From contig NZ_VTFG01000002.1 of assembly GCF_008692035.1 (NCBI RefSeq), positions 1,240,001 through 1,304,000 of the forward strand: a stretch of DNA of 64,000 nt. Reading direction: 5' to 3'. The notes under the pieces were generated by a model, which was given only the letters and a program-made list of their open reading frames with translations, was not told the origin of the DNA and made no database searches. The stretch is from Pseudomonas marginalis (lineage in GTDB: Bacteria > Pseudomonadota > Gammaproteobacteria > Pseudomonadales > Pseudomonadaceae). Numbering within the stretch: the stretch's first letter is position 1; each line of letters starts with the position of its first letter. Shown piece after piece: positions 25,504 through 33,975 of this stretch. The position numbers were made by a program, and so were the translations under genes.

Positions 25504-25737
25504 TCAGCGTTTACCCATCGAACGACGAGTACCCGGCGGTGCCATGCCTGGCGACTTGGTATGGCCGTTCTTGGCGCCGTTTTTGTACCACGGTTGGGCC
25601 GCATTCCTGGCCCCAGCCAACTCACCCGGCTTGAACGGAAACTTGAACGCCGGGATCTCGGCTTTTTCAACGCCTTCGGCGCTGGCCGGATCGACGTTGT
25701 CGGTCGCTTCAACAGGGGGTTGTGTCGGGGAAGTCAT
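25504..25737 (-). CDS. Short conserved-type hypothetical protein
   Basis: A 77-residue protein, acidic and Pro/Ala-rich at the start (SPTQPPVEATDNVDPASAEG) and basic at the end (APPGTRRSMGKR), with the central motif KPGELAGARNAAQPWYKNG. There is no signal peptide or membrane segment. Composition suggests a flexible, perhaps nucleic-acid-associated protein. The ATG has GAGCTTT upstream, a modest ribosome site. I recognise it only as a type of short protein often seen in Pseudomonas; no function is known to me. Confidence 0.65.
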   Translation of the reverse strand: MTSPTQPPVEATDNVDPASAEGVEKAEIPAFKFPFKPGELAGARNAAQPWYKNGAKNGHTKSPGMAPPGTRRSMGKR

Positions 25738-25854
25738 GAAAGCTCCGGGGCGTGCAGAAAATGATGCGGGGCCGGCTTGCGGGCCACACTGGCGCGCAGT
25801 ATACCTGCGAGCTTCAGATCTTTAACCACCACCGGTACGAATGGTCGGAGTTTG

Positions 25855-25870
25855 CTGACAGCGCTGTCAG
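25855..25870. promoter_or_regulatory. Perfect palindrome upstream of the RND operon (candidate response-regulator box)
   Basis: CTGACAGCGCTGTCAG is a perfect 16-base palindrome. It contains TGACA and TGTCA half-sites with six bases between them, resembling the dyads bound by CopR/CusR-type regulators, which is the type encoded at the end of this operon. A TATAAAG hexamer at 25904-25909 without a good -35 follows, as expected for an activator-dependent promoter; the palindrome would then lie near -53. Confidence 0.6.
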
Positions 25871-25903
25871 TTAGCCGTCACCGTGCTGACCGGGTTGAAG
25901 GGC

Positions 25904-25909
25904 TATAAA
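25904..25909 (+). promoter_or_regulatory. Candidate -10 element of the RND operon
   Basis: TATAAA stands out in a GC-rich region 42 bases before the adaptor start. No -35 match is present 16-18 bases upstream, which fits regulated activation from the nearby palindrome. Transcription would start near 25916, giving a leader of about 35 bases. Confidence 0.45.
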
Positions 25910-25950
25910 GACCGCTCACTCTCCCCATCCTTTGCCCCGGCGCCTCACCC

Positions 25951-27117
25951 ATGCACATTCAACGAAAAACTGCCCTGATCGTGGGTGTCCTCGTGGTCGT
26001 GGCGGTTGCAGCCTGGGCGCTGACCCGCCCAGCCAAGGCCAGACTGGCAGCACCCACCGCGATCCCGGTGCGGGTGGTGAGCGTAGCGCAGCAGGACATT
26101 CCACGCTTTGTCAGCGGCATCGGTACGGTGTTGTCCCTGCACAGTGTGGTCATTCGCCCGCAGGTCGACGGCATTCTCACCCAATTGCCGGTCAAGGAAG
26201 GCCAGTGGGTCAAGGCCGGTGACCTACTGGCCAGAATCGATGATCGCTCGATCCGCGCCAGTCTCGACCAGGCCAGGGCGCAACTGGGCGAAAGCCAGGC
26301 GCAGTTGCAGGTGGCGCTGGTCAACCTCAAGCGCTACAAGGAATTGAGCGTCGACGACGGCGTATCCAAGCAGACCTACGACCAGCAACAAGCCCTGGTC
26401 AACCAGCTCAAGGCCACCGTCCAAGGTAACCAGGCCGCCATCGATGCAGCCCAGGTCCAGCTGTCCTACACCCAGATTCGCTCACCGGTCAGTGGCCGCG
26501 TCGGTATTCGCAATGTGGATGAAGGCAACTTCCTGCGCACCAGCGATACCCAGGGCCTGTTCTCCGTGACCCAGATCGACCCGATTGCCGTTGAGTTCTC
26601 TTTGCCGCAACAGATGCTGCCGACCCTGCAAGGCCTGATCGCCGCGCCTGCCAAGGCCAGCGTCGACGCCTACCTGGGTGCCGACACCGACGGCCAGACC
26701 GGCGACTTGCTCGGCGAAGGCCACTTGAGCCTGATCGACAACCAGATCAGCTCCACCACCGGCACCGTGCGCGCCAAGGCCGAGTTCAACAACGCCTCGC
26801 AACGCCTGTGGCCGGGGCAGCTGGTGACCATCAAGATCCAGACCGCCCTCGACAAAAATGCCTTGGTGGTGCCGCCGACCGTGGTGCAACGCGGCCTGGA
26901 TTCGCACTTCGTGTACCGGGTCAACGGTGACAAGGTCGACGTGGTGCCGGTGCAAGTCACCTATCAAAACAGCGATATCAACATCATCAAGGGCGTGCAG
27001 GCCGGTGATCTACTGGTCAGTGATGGCCAGTCGCGGCTCAAGGCCGGTGCCCAGGTGGAGGTGCTCAAGGAACCCCCGCAGGTGATCCAGACCGTCGATG
27101 CCAAGGTGCAGCCATGA
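25951..27117 (+). CDS. RND efflux periplasmic adaptor (MdtA-like)
   Basis: Membrane-fusion protein of an RND pump, 388 residues. It has an N-terminal anchor (TALIVGVLVVVAVAAWALT), a beta-barrel/lipoyl half (VVIRPQVDGILTQLPVKEGQ), a coiled-coil hairpin of about residues 95-160, the second lipoyl half (IRSPVSGRVGIRNVDEGNFL) and the typical motif IEF-type strand PIAVEFSLPQQMLP. It lacks a lipobox, so it is held by the N-terminal helix. The stop overlaps the pump start (ATGA). The closest named family is MdtA; which drug or metal is exported is not evident. Confidence 0.92.
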   Translation: MHIQRKTALIVGVLVVVAVAAWALTRPAKARLAAPTAIPVRVVSVAQQDIPRFVSGIGTVLSLHSVVIRPQVDGILTQLPVKEGQWVKAGDLLARIDDRSIRASLDQARAQLGESQAQLQVALVNLKRYKELSVDDGVSKQTYDQQQALVNQLKATVQGNQAAIDAAQVQLSYTQIRSPVSGRVGIRNVDEGNFLRTSDTQGLFSVTQIDPIAVEFSLPQQMLPTLQGLIAAPAKASVDAYLGADTDGQTGDLLGEGHLSLIDNQISSTTGTVRAKAEFNNASQRLWPGQLVTIKIQTALDKNALVVPPTVVQRGLDSHFVYRVNGDKVDVVPVQVTYQNSDINIIKGVQAGDLLVSDGQSRLKAGAQVEVLKEPPQVIQTVDAKVQP

Positions 27118-30100
27118 ACGGCAGCCGTTCGCCCTCGGCCTGGTGCGTCGACCACCCGGTCGCCACCCTGTTGTTGACCTTCGCCCTGGTGCTGCTCGGG
27201 ATCATTGCCTTTCCGCGCCTTGCCATCGCGCCACTGCCGGAGGCGGAATTTCCGACGATCCAGGTCACCGCACAATTGCCTGGCGCCAGCCCGGACACCA
27301 TGGCCTCCTCGGTGGCGACGCCGCTGGAAGTGCAGTTCAGCGCCATCCCCGGCATGACCCAGATGACCTCCAGCAGTGCCTTGGGCTCAAGCCTGTTGAC
27401 CCTGCAATTCACCCTCGACAAGAGCATCGACACCGCCGCGCAGGAAGTGCAGGCAGCGATCAACACCGCATCCGGCAAGCTGCCCAGCGACATGCCGAGC
27501 CTGCCCACCTGGAAGAAGGTCAACCCGGCGGACAGCCCGGTACTGATCCTCAGTGTCAGCTCCGACAGCATGCCCAGCACCGAGTTGAGCGACTATGTGG
27601 AAACCCTGCTGGCGCGGCAGATCAGCCAGATCGACGGCGTCGGCCAGATCAACATTACCGGCCAGCAGCGCCCGGCGATCCGCGTGCAGGCGTCCCCCGA
27701 CAAACTCGCGGCCATCGGCCTGACCCTGGCCGATATTCGCCTGGCCATCCAGCAATCGAGCCTCAACCTGGCCAAGGGTGCGATCTACGGCGAGAACAGC
27801 GTGTCGACCCTGTCGACCAACGACCAACTGTTTCACCCGGAGGACTACGCGCAGTTGATCGTGTCCTACAAGAACGGCGCACCGGTGCAACTACGGGATA
27901 TCGCCAAAGTCATCAACGGTTCGGAAAACGCCTACGTGCAGGCCTGGTCCGGCGACACACCGGGGGTCAACCTGGTGATTTCGCGCCAGCCCGGCGCCAA
28001 CATTGTCGAGACGGTGGACCGCATCCAGGCCGAACTGCCGCGCCTGCAAGGCATGCTGCCGGCTTCGGTGCAGGTCAGCGTATTGACCGACCGCACCAAG
28101 ACCATCCGCGCGTCCCTGCATGAAGTGGAAGTCACCCTGCTGATCGCCATCCTGCTGGTGGTGGCGGTGATGGCGCTGTTCCTGCGCCAGTTGTCGGCGA
28201 CGCTGATTGTGTCCAGCGTGCTCGGCGTGTCGCTGGTCGCCAGTTTTGCCCTGATGTACCTGATGGGCTTCAGCCTGAACAACCTCACACTGGTGGCGAT
28301 CGTGATCGCCGTGGGCTTTGTGGTCGACGATGCCATCGTGGTAGTGGAGAACATTCACCGCCACCTCGAAGCGGGGCTCGACAAGCGCGAAGCGGCGATC
28401 AAGGGCGCCGGCGAGATTGGCTTTACCGTGGTGTCCATCAGCTTCTCGCTGGTGGCGGCGTTTATTCCGCTGCTGTTCATGGGCGGTGTGGTCGGACGGT
28501 TGTTCAAGGAGTTCGCGCTGACGGCCACTTCGACCATCCTGATTTCGGTGGTGGTCTCCTTGACCCTGGCACCGACATTGGCCGCGCTGTTCATGCGCGC
28601 CCCGACCCATCCGGCCCACGACAAACCCGGCTTCAGCGAACGCCTGCTGGCCGGCTACGCGCGCAACCTGCGTCGCGCGCTGGCCCATCAGCGCAGCATG
28701 GCCGCGCTATTCGTGGTGACCCTGGCCCTGGCCGTGGCCGGCTACGTGTTTATCCCCAAGGGCTTCTTTCCGGTACAGGACACCGGTTTTGTGCTCGGCA
28801 CCAGTGAGGCGGCGGCGGATGTGTCGTACCCGGACATGGTCGCCAAGCACAAGGCCCTGGCCGAGATCGTCAAGGATGACCCGGCGGTGCAGGCTTTTTC
28901 CCATTCGGTGGGGGTGACCGGCAGCAACCAGACCATCGCCAACGGGCGCTTCTGGATCGCCTTGAAAGACCGCGGTGATCGCGACGTGTCCGCCAGCCAG
29001 TTCATCGACCGCATCCGGCCCAAGCTCGCGAAAGTGCCGGGCATCGTGCTGTACCTGCGTGCGGGCCAGGACATCAACCTCAGCTCCGGCCCCAGCCGTG
29101 CCCAGTACCAGTACGTGCTCAAGAGCAACGACGGCCCGACACTCAACACCTGGACCCAGCGCCTGACCGAAAAACTGCGCGCCAACCCGGCGTTTCGCGA
29201 CCTGTCCAACGACCTGCAACTGGGCGGCAGCATCACCCATATCAGCATTGATCGCCAGGCCGCCGCGCGCTTTGGCCTGACCGCCACCGATGTCGACCAG
29301 GCGCTGTACGACGCCTTCGGCCAGCGCCAGATCAACGAGTTCCAGACCGAGATCAACCAATACCAGGTGGTGCTGGAGCTGGACAGCCAACAGCGCGGCA
29401 AGGCCGAAAGCCTGAACTACTTCTACCTGCGATCAAAGCTGACCAATGAGATGGTGCCGTTGTCGGCAGTGGCCAAGGTCGACCCACCGACCGTGGGGCC
29501 TCTGTCCATCAGCCATGACGGCATGCTCCCCGCCGCCAACCTGTCGTTCAACCTGGCACCCGGTGTGGCGCTGGGTGACGCGGTGATCATGCTCAACCAG
29601 GCCAAGAATGAAATCGGCATGCCGACCACCATCATCGGCAACTTCCAGGGCGCGGCCCAGGCGTTCCAGAGTTCGCTGGCCAGCCAGCCGTGGCTGATCC
29701 TCGCAGCGCTGGTGGCGGTCTACATCATTCTGGGTGTGTTGTATGAGAGCTTCGTGCACCCGCTGACGATTATCTCCACCTTGCCCTCGGCGGGGCTGGG
29801 CGCGCTGATAATGCTGTCGCTGATGGGCCAGGACTTTTCGATCATGGCGCTGATCGGCCTGGTGTTGCTGATCGGCATCGTGAAGAAGAACGGCATCCTG
29901 ATGATCGACTTTGCCCTGGACGCCCAGCGGGTGCGCGGGCTACCGCCGGAGGAGGCGATCTATGAAGCCTGCATCACGCGGTTCCGGCCGATCATCATGA
30001 CCACCCTCGCCGCCCTGCTGGGCGCGGTACCGCTGATGCTCGGCGCCGGCCCTGGCGCGGAAATGCGCCAGCCCCTGGGCATCGCGGTGGTCGGCGGCTT

Positions 30101-30209
30101 GCTGGTGAGCCAGGCGCTGACGCTGTTCACCACACCGGTCATATACTTGTACCTTGAGAAATTTTTCCACCGGCCCAAACCAGCGGCTGAGCTGGCAACC
30201 ACACATTGA
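27114..30209 (+). CDS. RND efflux pump (MdtB/MdtC-like)
   Basis: The 1,031-residue product has the hallmarks of the HAE-1/MdtBC group: N-terminal helix (HPVATLLLTFALVLLGIIAF), FPTIQV segment, the large periplasmic loops and twelve membrane helices. The helix-4 charge pair lies in IAVGFVVDDAIVVVENIHRH (adjacent Asp residues for proton relay), and the C-terminal half repeats the fold (LIGIVKKNGILMIDFALDAQ). This is a single pump gene, whereas E. coli has mdtB and mdtC; it may be a homotrimer. No outer-membrane channel gene lies in this operon. The adjacent-Asp motif fits drug rather than heavy-metal pumps. Confidence 0.94.
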   Translation: MNGSRSPSAWCVDHPVATLLLTFALVLLGIIAFPRLAIAPLPEAEFPTIQVTAQLPGASPDTMASSVATPLEVQFSAIPGMTQMTSSSALGSSLLTLQFTLDKSIDTAAQEVQAAINTASGKLPSDMPSLPTWKKVNPADSPVLILSVSSDSMPSTELSDYVETLLARQISQIDGVGQINITGQQRPAIRVQASPDKLAAIGLTLADIRLAIQQSSLNLAKGAIYGENSVSTLSTNDQLFHPEDYAQLIVSYKNGAPVQLRDIAKVINGSENAYVQAWSGDTPGVNLVISRQPGANIVETVDRIQAELPRLQGMLPASVQVSVLTDRTKTIRASLHEVEVTLLIAILLVVAVMALFLRQLSATLIVSSVLGVSLVASFALMYLMGFSLNNLTLVAIVIAVGFVVDDAIVVVENIHRHLEAGLDKREAAIKGAGEIGFTVVSISFSLVAAFIPLLFMGGVVGRLFKEFALTATSTILISVVVSLTLAPTLAALFMRAPTHPAHDKPGFSERLLAGYARNLRRALAHQRSMAALFVVTLALAVAGYVFIPKGFFPVQDTGFVLGTSEAAADVSYPDMVAKHKALAEIVKDDPAVQAFSHSVGVTGSNQTIANGRFWIALKDRGDRDVSASQFIDRIRPKLAKVPGIVLYLRAGQDINLSSGPSRAQYQYVLKSNDGPTLNTWTQRLTEKLRANPAFRDLSNDLQLGGSITHISIDRQAAARFGLTATDVDQALYDAFGQRQINEFQTEINQYQVVLELDSQQRGKAESLNYFYLRSKLTNEMVPLSAVAKVDPPTVGPLSISHDGMLPAANLSFNLAPGVALGDAVIMLNQAKNEIGMPTTIIGNFQGAAQAFQSSLASQPWLILAALVAVYIILGVLYESFVHPLTIISTLPSAGLGALIMLSLMGQDFSIMALIGLVLLIGIVKKNGILMIDFALDAQRVRGLPPEEAIYEACITRFRPIIMTTLAALLGAVPLMLGAGPGAEMRQPLGIAVVGGLLVSQALTLFTTPVIYLYLEKFFHRPKPAAELATTH

Positions 30210-30240
30210 GGCCAAGGCACCGTCCTGGAGCAAAAGGCTC

Positions 30241-30918
30241 ATGCGCGTACTGATTGTTGAAGATGAAGAAAAAACCGCCGATTACCTGCACCGCGGCCTG
30301 ACGGAGCAAGGCTACGCCGTCGATGTGGCGCGCGAGGGTGTCGAGGGCCTGCACCTGGCGCTGGAGAACGATTACGCGGTGATCGTGCTCGACGTGATGC
30401 TGCCCGGCCTCGATGGCTTTGGCGTGCTGCGTGCATTACGCGCGCGCAAGCAGACGCCGGTGATCATGCTCACCGCCCGCGAGCGCGTGGAAGACCGTAT
30501 CCGCGGCCTGCGCGAAGGCGCCGACGATTACCTCGGCAAACCGTTTTCCTTCCTCGAACTGGTGGCGCGCCTGCAAGCCCTGACCCGCCGCAGCGGCGGC
30601 CATGAACCGGTGCAGGTCACGGTCGCCGACCTGTGGATCGACCTGATCAGCCGCAAGGCCAGCCGCAATGGCGTGCGCCTGGACCTGACCGCCAAGGAGT
30701 TCTCGCTGCTCAGCGTATTGGCGCGGCGCCAGGGCGAAATCCTCTCCAAGACCTCGATTGCGGAAATGGTCTGGGACATCAATTTCGACAGCGACGCCAA
30801 CGTGGTCGAGGTGGCCATCAAGCGCCTGCGCGCCAAGCTTGACGGGCCGTTCGAACACAAGCTGCTGCACACCATTCGCGGCATGGGTTATGTGCTGGAG
30901 AATCGCAGTGTCGGCTAA
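30241..30918 (+). CDS. OmpR-family response regulator (CopR/CusR type)
   Basis: A 225-residue two-component regulator. The receiver has the acidic pair in VEDEEKTADYL, the phospho-acceptor D51 in IVLDVMLPGLDGF and the Lys in YLGKPFSFLEL. The C-terminal winged-helix domain carries LTAKEFSLLSVLARRQGEIL and the recognition-helix region DANVVEVAIKRLRAKLD, typical of the heavy-metal CopR/CusR/CzcR branch. ATG 30241 (MRVLIVEDEE) is the canonical start. It begins 31 bases after the pump stop, in the same direction, and so probably regulates the operon it belongs to. Confidence 0.93.
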   Translation: MRVLIVEDEEKTADYLHRGLTEQGYAVDVAREGVEGLHLALENDYAVIVLDVMLPGLDGFGVLRALRARKQTPVIMLTARERVEDRIRGLREGADDYLGKPFSFLELVARLQALTRRSGGHEPVQVTVADLWIDLISRKASRNGVRLDLTAKEFSLLSVLARRQGEILSKTSIAEMVWDINFDSDANVVEVAIKRLRAKLDGPFEHKLLHTIRGMGYVLENRSVG

Positions 30919-32272
30919 CTCCATTGCCCTGCGTCTCAGCAGCATGTTCACCCTGGTGGCGGCGCTGATATTCCTGTTGATCGGCGGCGCGCTGTATCAG
31001 CAGGTGGACCGCAGCCTGGGCTTGCTGCCAGGGGCGGAGCTGGACGCGCGCTACAGCGTGTTGGAATCCTCTGTGAACCGCTTCGGCACGCCGGACCATT
31101 GGGTGAAGATTCAAGCCAAGCTCAAATTACTCGGCGAGGAAGACAAGCGCATCCGCTTCTGGGTCGTCAGCAGCGATCCGACCTACGAGTATGGCAACCC
31201 CGATGCGCAGATCCGCGCCTTCGCCGAGGGCCCGACCGGCAAGCGGGATCTGCGCCTGCCGGGGCGCGAGTACCCGTTCAAGGTGCTGGTGAGCCAGTTC
31301 CCGGCCAAGGACCAACGCCCGCCGCTGCGCTTCATGATTGCCATCGACACCGAAAACTTCCGCGCCACCCAGCACCACCTGCTGGTGGCGCTGGTCAGCC
31401 TGGCGCTGGTCGGCGTGGTGCTGGCGGCGCTGCTGGGGTTCTGGGTGTCGCGCATTGGCCTCAAGCCGCTGGGCAAACTCTCGGATGAAGCACAGAAACT
31501 GGCGCCACCGAAGCTCTCCGGGCGCCTGCAACTGTCGCCGCTGCCGCCGGAGCTGAGTCAGTTCGTCAACTCGTTCAACGCCACTCTGGACCGCGTGGAA
31601 CAGGCCTACTCGCGCCTGGAGTCGTTCAACGCCGACGTCGCCCACGAACTGCGCTCGCCGCTGACCAACCTGATCGGCCAGACCCAGGTTGCCCTGACAC
31701 GCGGGCGCTCGGCCGAGCACTACTTCGAGGTGCTGCAATCCAATCTCGAGGAATTGGAACGCCTGCGTTCGATCATCAACGACATGCTGTTCCTCGCCAG
31801 CGCCGACCAGGGCAGCAAGGCCACCAAGCTGAGCGAAAGCTCCCTGGCCGATGAAGTGGCGACCACTCTCGACTACCTGGACTTCATCCTTGAAGACGCC
31901 CAGGTTCAGGTACGCGTGCATGGTGACGCCCGGGTGCAGATCGAAAAAGCCCACCTGCGCCGCGCCCTGATCAACCTGCTGAGCAATGCGGTGCAGCACA
32001 CCGCGCCGGGGCAGGTGATCGATGTGAACATCGACGTGCTGGAGCATCAGGTGGCAATCGGCGTGACCAACCCTGGTGACGTGATTGCCAGCGAACACCT
32101 GCCCCGGCTGTTCGAACGCTTCTATCGGGTGGACGCGTCGCGCAGCAACAGCGGGGCGAATCACGGCTTGGGGCTGGCCATCGTCAAGGCGATTGCCTTG
32201 ATGCACGGCGGTGATGTGTTCGTGCGCAGCGATGTCAGCGGCAATACCTTTGGCATTACCCTGCCGGTCTAG
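30908..32272 (+). CDS. Sensor histidine kinase (CopS/CusS type)
   Basis: The 454-residue sensor has two membrane helices (residues about 9-29 and 160-185) around a periplasmic domain of about 130 residues, then HAMP, then the H-box ADVAHELRSPLTNLIG with H246. The ATPase domain has the N-box LLSNAVQHTAPG and G-boxes near LFERFYRVDASR and NHGLGLAIVKAIA. The start is GTG 30908 (VSANSIALRLSSMF), overlapping the regulator gene by 11 bases. The periplasmic domain lacks an obvious Cys/His/Met-rich metal site, so the signal may not be a metal. The name reflects family, not a proven ligand. Confidence 0.92.
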   Translation: MSANSIALRLSSMFTLVAALIFLLIGGALYQQVDRSLGLLPGAELDARYSVLESSVNRFGTPDHWVKIQAKLKLLGEEDKRIRFWVVSSDPTYEYGNPDAQIRAFAEGPTGKRDLRLPGREYPFKVLVSQFPAKDQRPPLRFMIAIDTENFRATQHHLLVALVSLALVGVVLAALLGFWVSRIGLKPLGKLSDEAQKLAPPKLSGRLQLSPLPPELSQFVNSFNATLDRVEQAYSRLESFNADVAHELRSPLTNLIGQTQVALTRGRSAEHYFEVLQSNLEELERLRSIINDMLFLASADQGSKATKLSESSLADEVATTLDYLDFILEDAQVQVRVHGDARVQIEKAHLRRALINLLSNAVQHTAPGQVIDVNIDVLEHQVAIGVTNPGDVIASEHLPRLFERFYRVDASRSNSGANHGLGLAIVKAIALMHGGDVFVRSDVSGNTFGITLPV

Positions 32273-32299
32273 ACATCTCCCCCATGGCCCTCAGCATCA

Positions 32300-32320
32300 C
32301 TGTTGCTGTTTTGGCAACAG
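32300..32320. other. Short hairpin after the kinase gene
   Basis: CTGTTGC at 32300-32306 and GCAACAG at 32314-32320 form a perfect seven-pair stem with a T-rich loop, 28 bases after the kinase stop. It overlaps the putative -35 (TTGGCA) of the following RNA. It could be a weak end of the operon transcript or an operator; there is no T run directly after it. Confidence 0.4.
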
Positions 32321-32344
32321 TCATTATCTTGTTACACTCTGTAT

Positions 32345-32491
32345 CGCAGCGCTCGCCTGCGTTAATTTGACGCATCGATGAGCGCGACGGCAAAGGCAGC
32401 TGACCCGCTTACCCGAATTTCCCTCGACTTATTTCCAGGGCTCTACACTGGGAATCTGTCTTAAAGCCGCTGACTTCAGCGGCTTTTTTTT
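32345..32491 (+). ncRNA. Candidate small RNA or oprD leader
   Basis: A sigma-70-like promoter (TTGGCA 32311-32316, 16-base spacer, TACACT 32333-32338) would start a transcript near 32345. It would end at a textbook terminator at 32464-32491, giving about 147 nucleotides without a coding frame of note. The promoter-to-terminator layout fits a trans-acting sRNA; it could also be an attenuator leader for the OprD-type porin, 70 bases downstream. I do not recognise it as a named RNA with confidence. Confidence 0.55.
32464..32491 (+). terminator. Strong intrinsic terminator upstream of the porin gene
   Basis: AAGCCGCTGA at 32464-32473 pairs perfectly with TCAGCGGCTT at 32476-32485, followed by a run of eight Ts. 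It lies 70 bases before the porin start, so the transcript it ends comes from upstream (candidate sRNA or leader), not from the porin gene. A smaller GGCCAG/CTGGCC stem follows at 32504-32531. Confidence 0.88.
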
Positions 32492-32560
32492 GCGGTAAAA
32501 AAAGGCCAGGCACACCCCCACGACACTGGCCGTTTTCGATTGACCAAAGGAGCTCCACCG

Positions 32561-33889
32561 GTGAAGAACTCGCTGACGTTCACCCCGTTATTCCTCGCGA
32601 TTGCAGCAACGATCGTTCCCCTTGCCCACGCGGCAGACACCACCCCCGCCGACGGATTCGTCGAAGGCTCGCACCTCGACATCAACACCCGCAACTACTA
32701 CATGAACCGCGACCGTCGCGACCTCCACACCGATGACAGCAAGGAATGGGGCCAAGGTTTTATTGGCACCTTCGAATCCGGCTACACCCAGGGCACTGTC
32801 GGCTTCGGCCTGGACGCCCACGCCATGCTTGGCCTCAAGCTCGACGGCGGTGGCGGCACCGACGGTTCCAGCATCCTTCCCTACGGCAGTGCTGACGGCA
32901 GCGGCAAAGCGCCCGGTGCGTTCTCCACCGCAGGGGGCACCTTGAAGATGCGCGCCTTCGACACCGAGCTGAAGGCCGGTGACCTGTTCCTCAACAACCC
33001 GGTGATCGCCGGCGGCATGACGCGCATGCTGCCGCAGACTTTCCGTGGCGTGAGCCTGAGCAACCACAGTTTCGACGGCTGGATGCTCGAAGGCGGCCAG
33101 GCCAGCTTCACCAAGCTCTACAACCAGAGTGGTCACCGACGCATCGGCACCAGCTATGGCGCATTGCCCAGCAACGCTGACAGCCAGCACATGAATTGGG
33201 CGGGCGTGTCGTTCAGCGGCATCCCGGGAGTGACCAGCAACCTGTACGCTTCCGAACTCAAGGACGTGTGGCACCAGTACTACTACGACCTGGACTACAC
33301 CTACGCGCTGAACGACCTGGTCAGCCTCAACCCGGGCCTGCACTACTACCACACCCAGGACACCGGCCAGTCGCTGCTCGGGGATATCGACAACAACACC
33401 TACAGCCTGCACTTCACCGTCGGCGTGGGCCACCACAGCGTCACCGCCGCCTACCAGCGGGTCAACGGCAACACGCCGTTCGACTACATCAGCCAGGGCG
33501 ACAGCGTGTACCTGGACAACTCCCAGCAATACTCGGACTTCAACGGCCCCAATGAGCGCTCATGGAAGCTCAAGTACGCCTACGACTTCGCGGGCCTCGG
33601 CATGCCTGGCCTGACCTCGGCGGTGTCCTACATCAGCGGCAAGACCGACCTGACCAAGGTCGACCCGCAAAGCCGTGGCTACAGTGCCTGGTACAGCGCC
33701 GATGGCAAGGACGCCAGACACTGGGAACGGGATATCGATGTGAAGTATGTGGTGCAGGGCGGCAAGGCCAAGGATCTGGCGATGCGCCTGCAATGGGCAA
33801 CCAATCGTGGCAGTCATGGCTACTCGGCGGTGGACCGGGATGTGGATGAGTACCGAGTGATCGTCGACTACCCGATCAACGTGTTCTAA
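32561..33889 (+). CDS. OprD-family outer-membrane porin
   Basis: A 442-residue substrate-specific porin. The signal peptide (VKNSLTFTPLFLAIAATIV, cleaved after AHA) is followed by the OprD opening GFVEGSHLDINTRNYYMNRD. Family motifs include WGQGFIGTFESGYTQGTVGFG, the internal NPVIAGGMTRMLPQTFRG and a C-terminal barrel strand DVDEYRVIVDYPINVF ending in Phe. GTG 32561 is preferred: AAAGGAG lies eight bases upstream. The exact solute is unclear; relatives import basic amino acids, dipeptides or aromatic acids. A structured RNA precedes it, suggesting post-transcriptional control. Confidence 0.93.
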   Translation: MKNSLTFTPLFLAIAATIVPLAHAADTTPADGFVEGSHLDINTRNYYMNRDRRDLHTDDSKEWGQGFIGTFESGYTQGTVGFGLDAHAMLGLKLDGGGGTDGSSILPYGSADGSGKAPGAFSTAGGTLKMRAFDTELKAGDLFLNNPVIAGGMTRMLPQTFRGVSLSNHSFDGWMLEGGQASFTKLYNQSGHRRIGTSYGALPSNADSQHMNWAGVSFSGIPGVTSNLYASELKDVWHQYYYDLDYTYALNDLVSLNPGLHYYHTQDTGQSLLGDIDNNTYSLHFTVGVGHHSVTAAYQRVNGNTPFDYISQGDSVYLDNSQQYSDFNGPNERSWKLKYAYDFAGLGMPGLTSAVSYISGKTDLTKVDPQSRGYSAWYSADGKDARHWERDIDVKYVVQGGKAKDLAMRLQWATNRGSHGYSAVDRDVDEYRVIVDYPINVF

Positions 33890-33975
33890 CGCGCAGATCT
33901 TTCTTTTTAACCGAGTATTTAATTTTCATCGGGTAGAACTAAACTGCCAGCATCCACATCGCTGAAGTCTGCCCG

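Noticed and set aside
13753..25870. The two TGACAG-containing palindromes as a single shared operator
   Set aside because: Half-site order differs (TGTCA...TGACA in one, TGACA...TGTCA in the other) and spacing differs, so one protein is unlikely to bind both.
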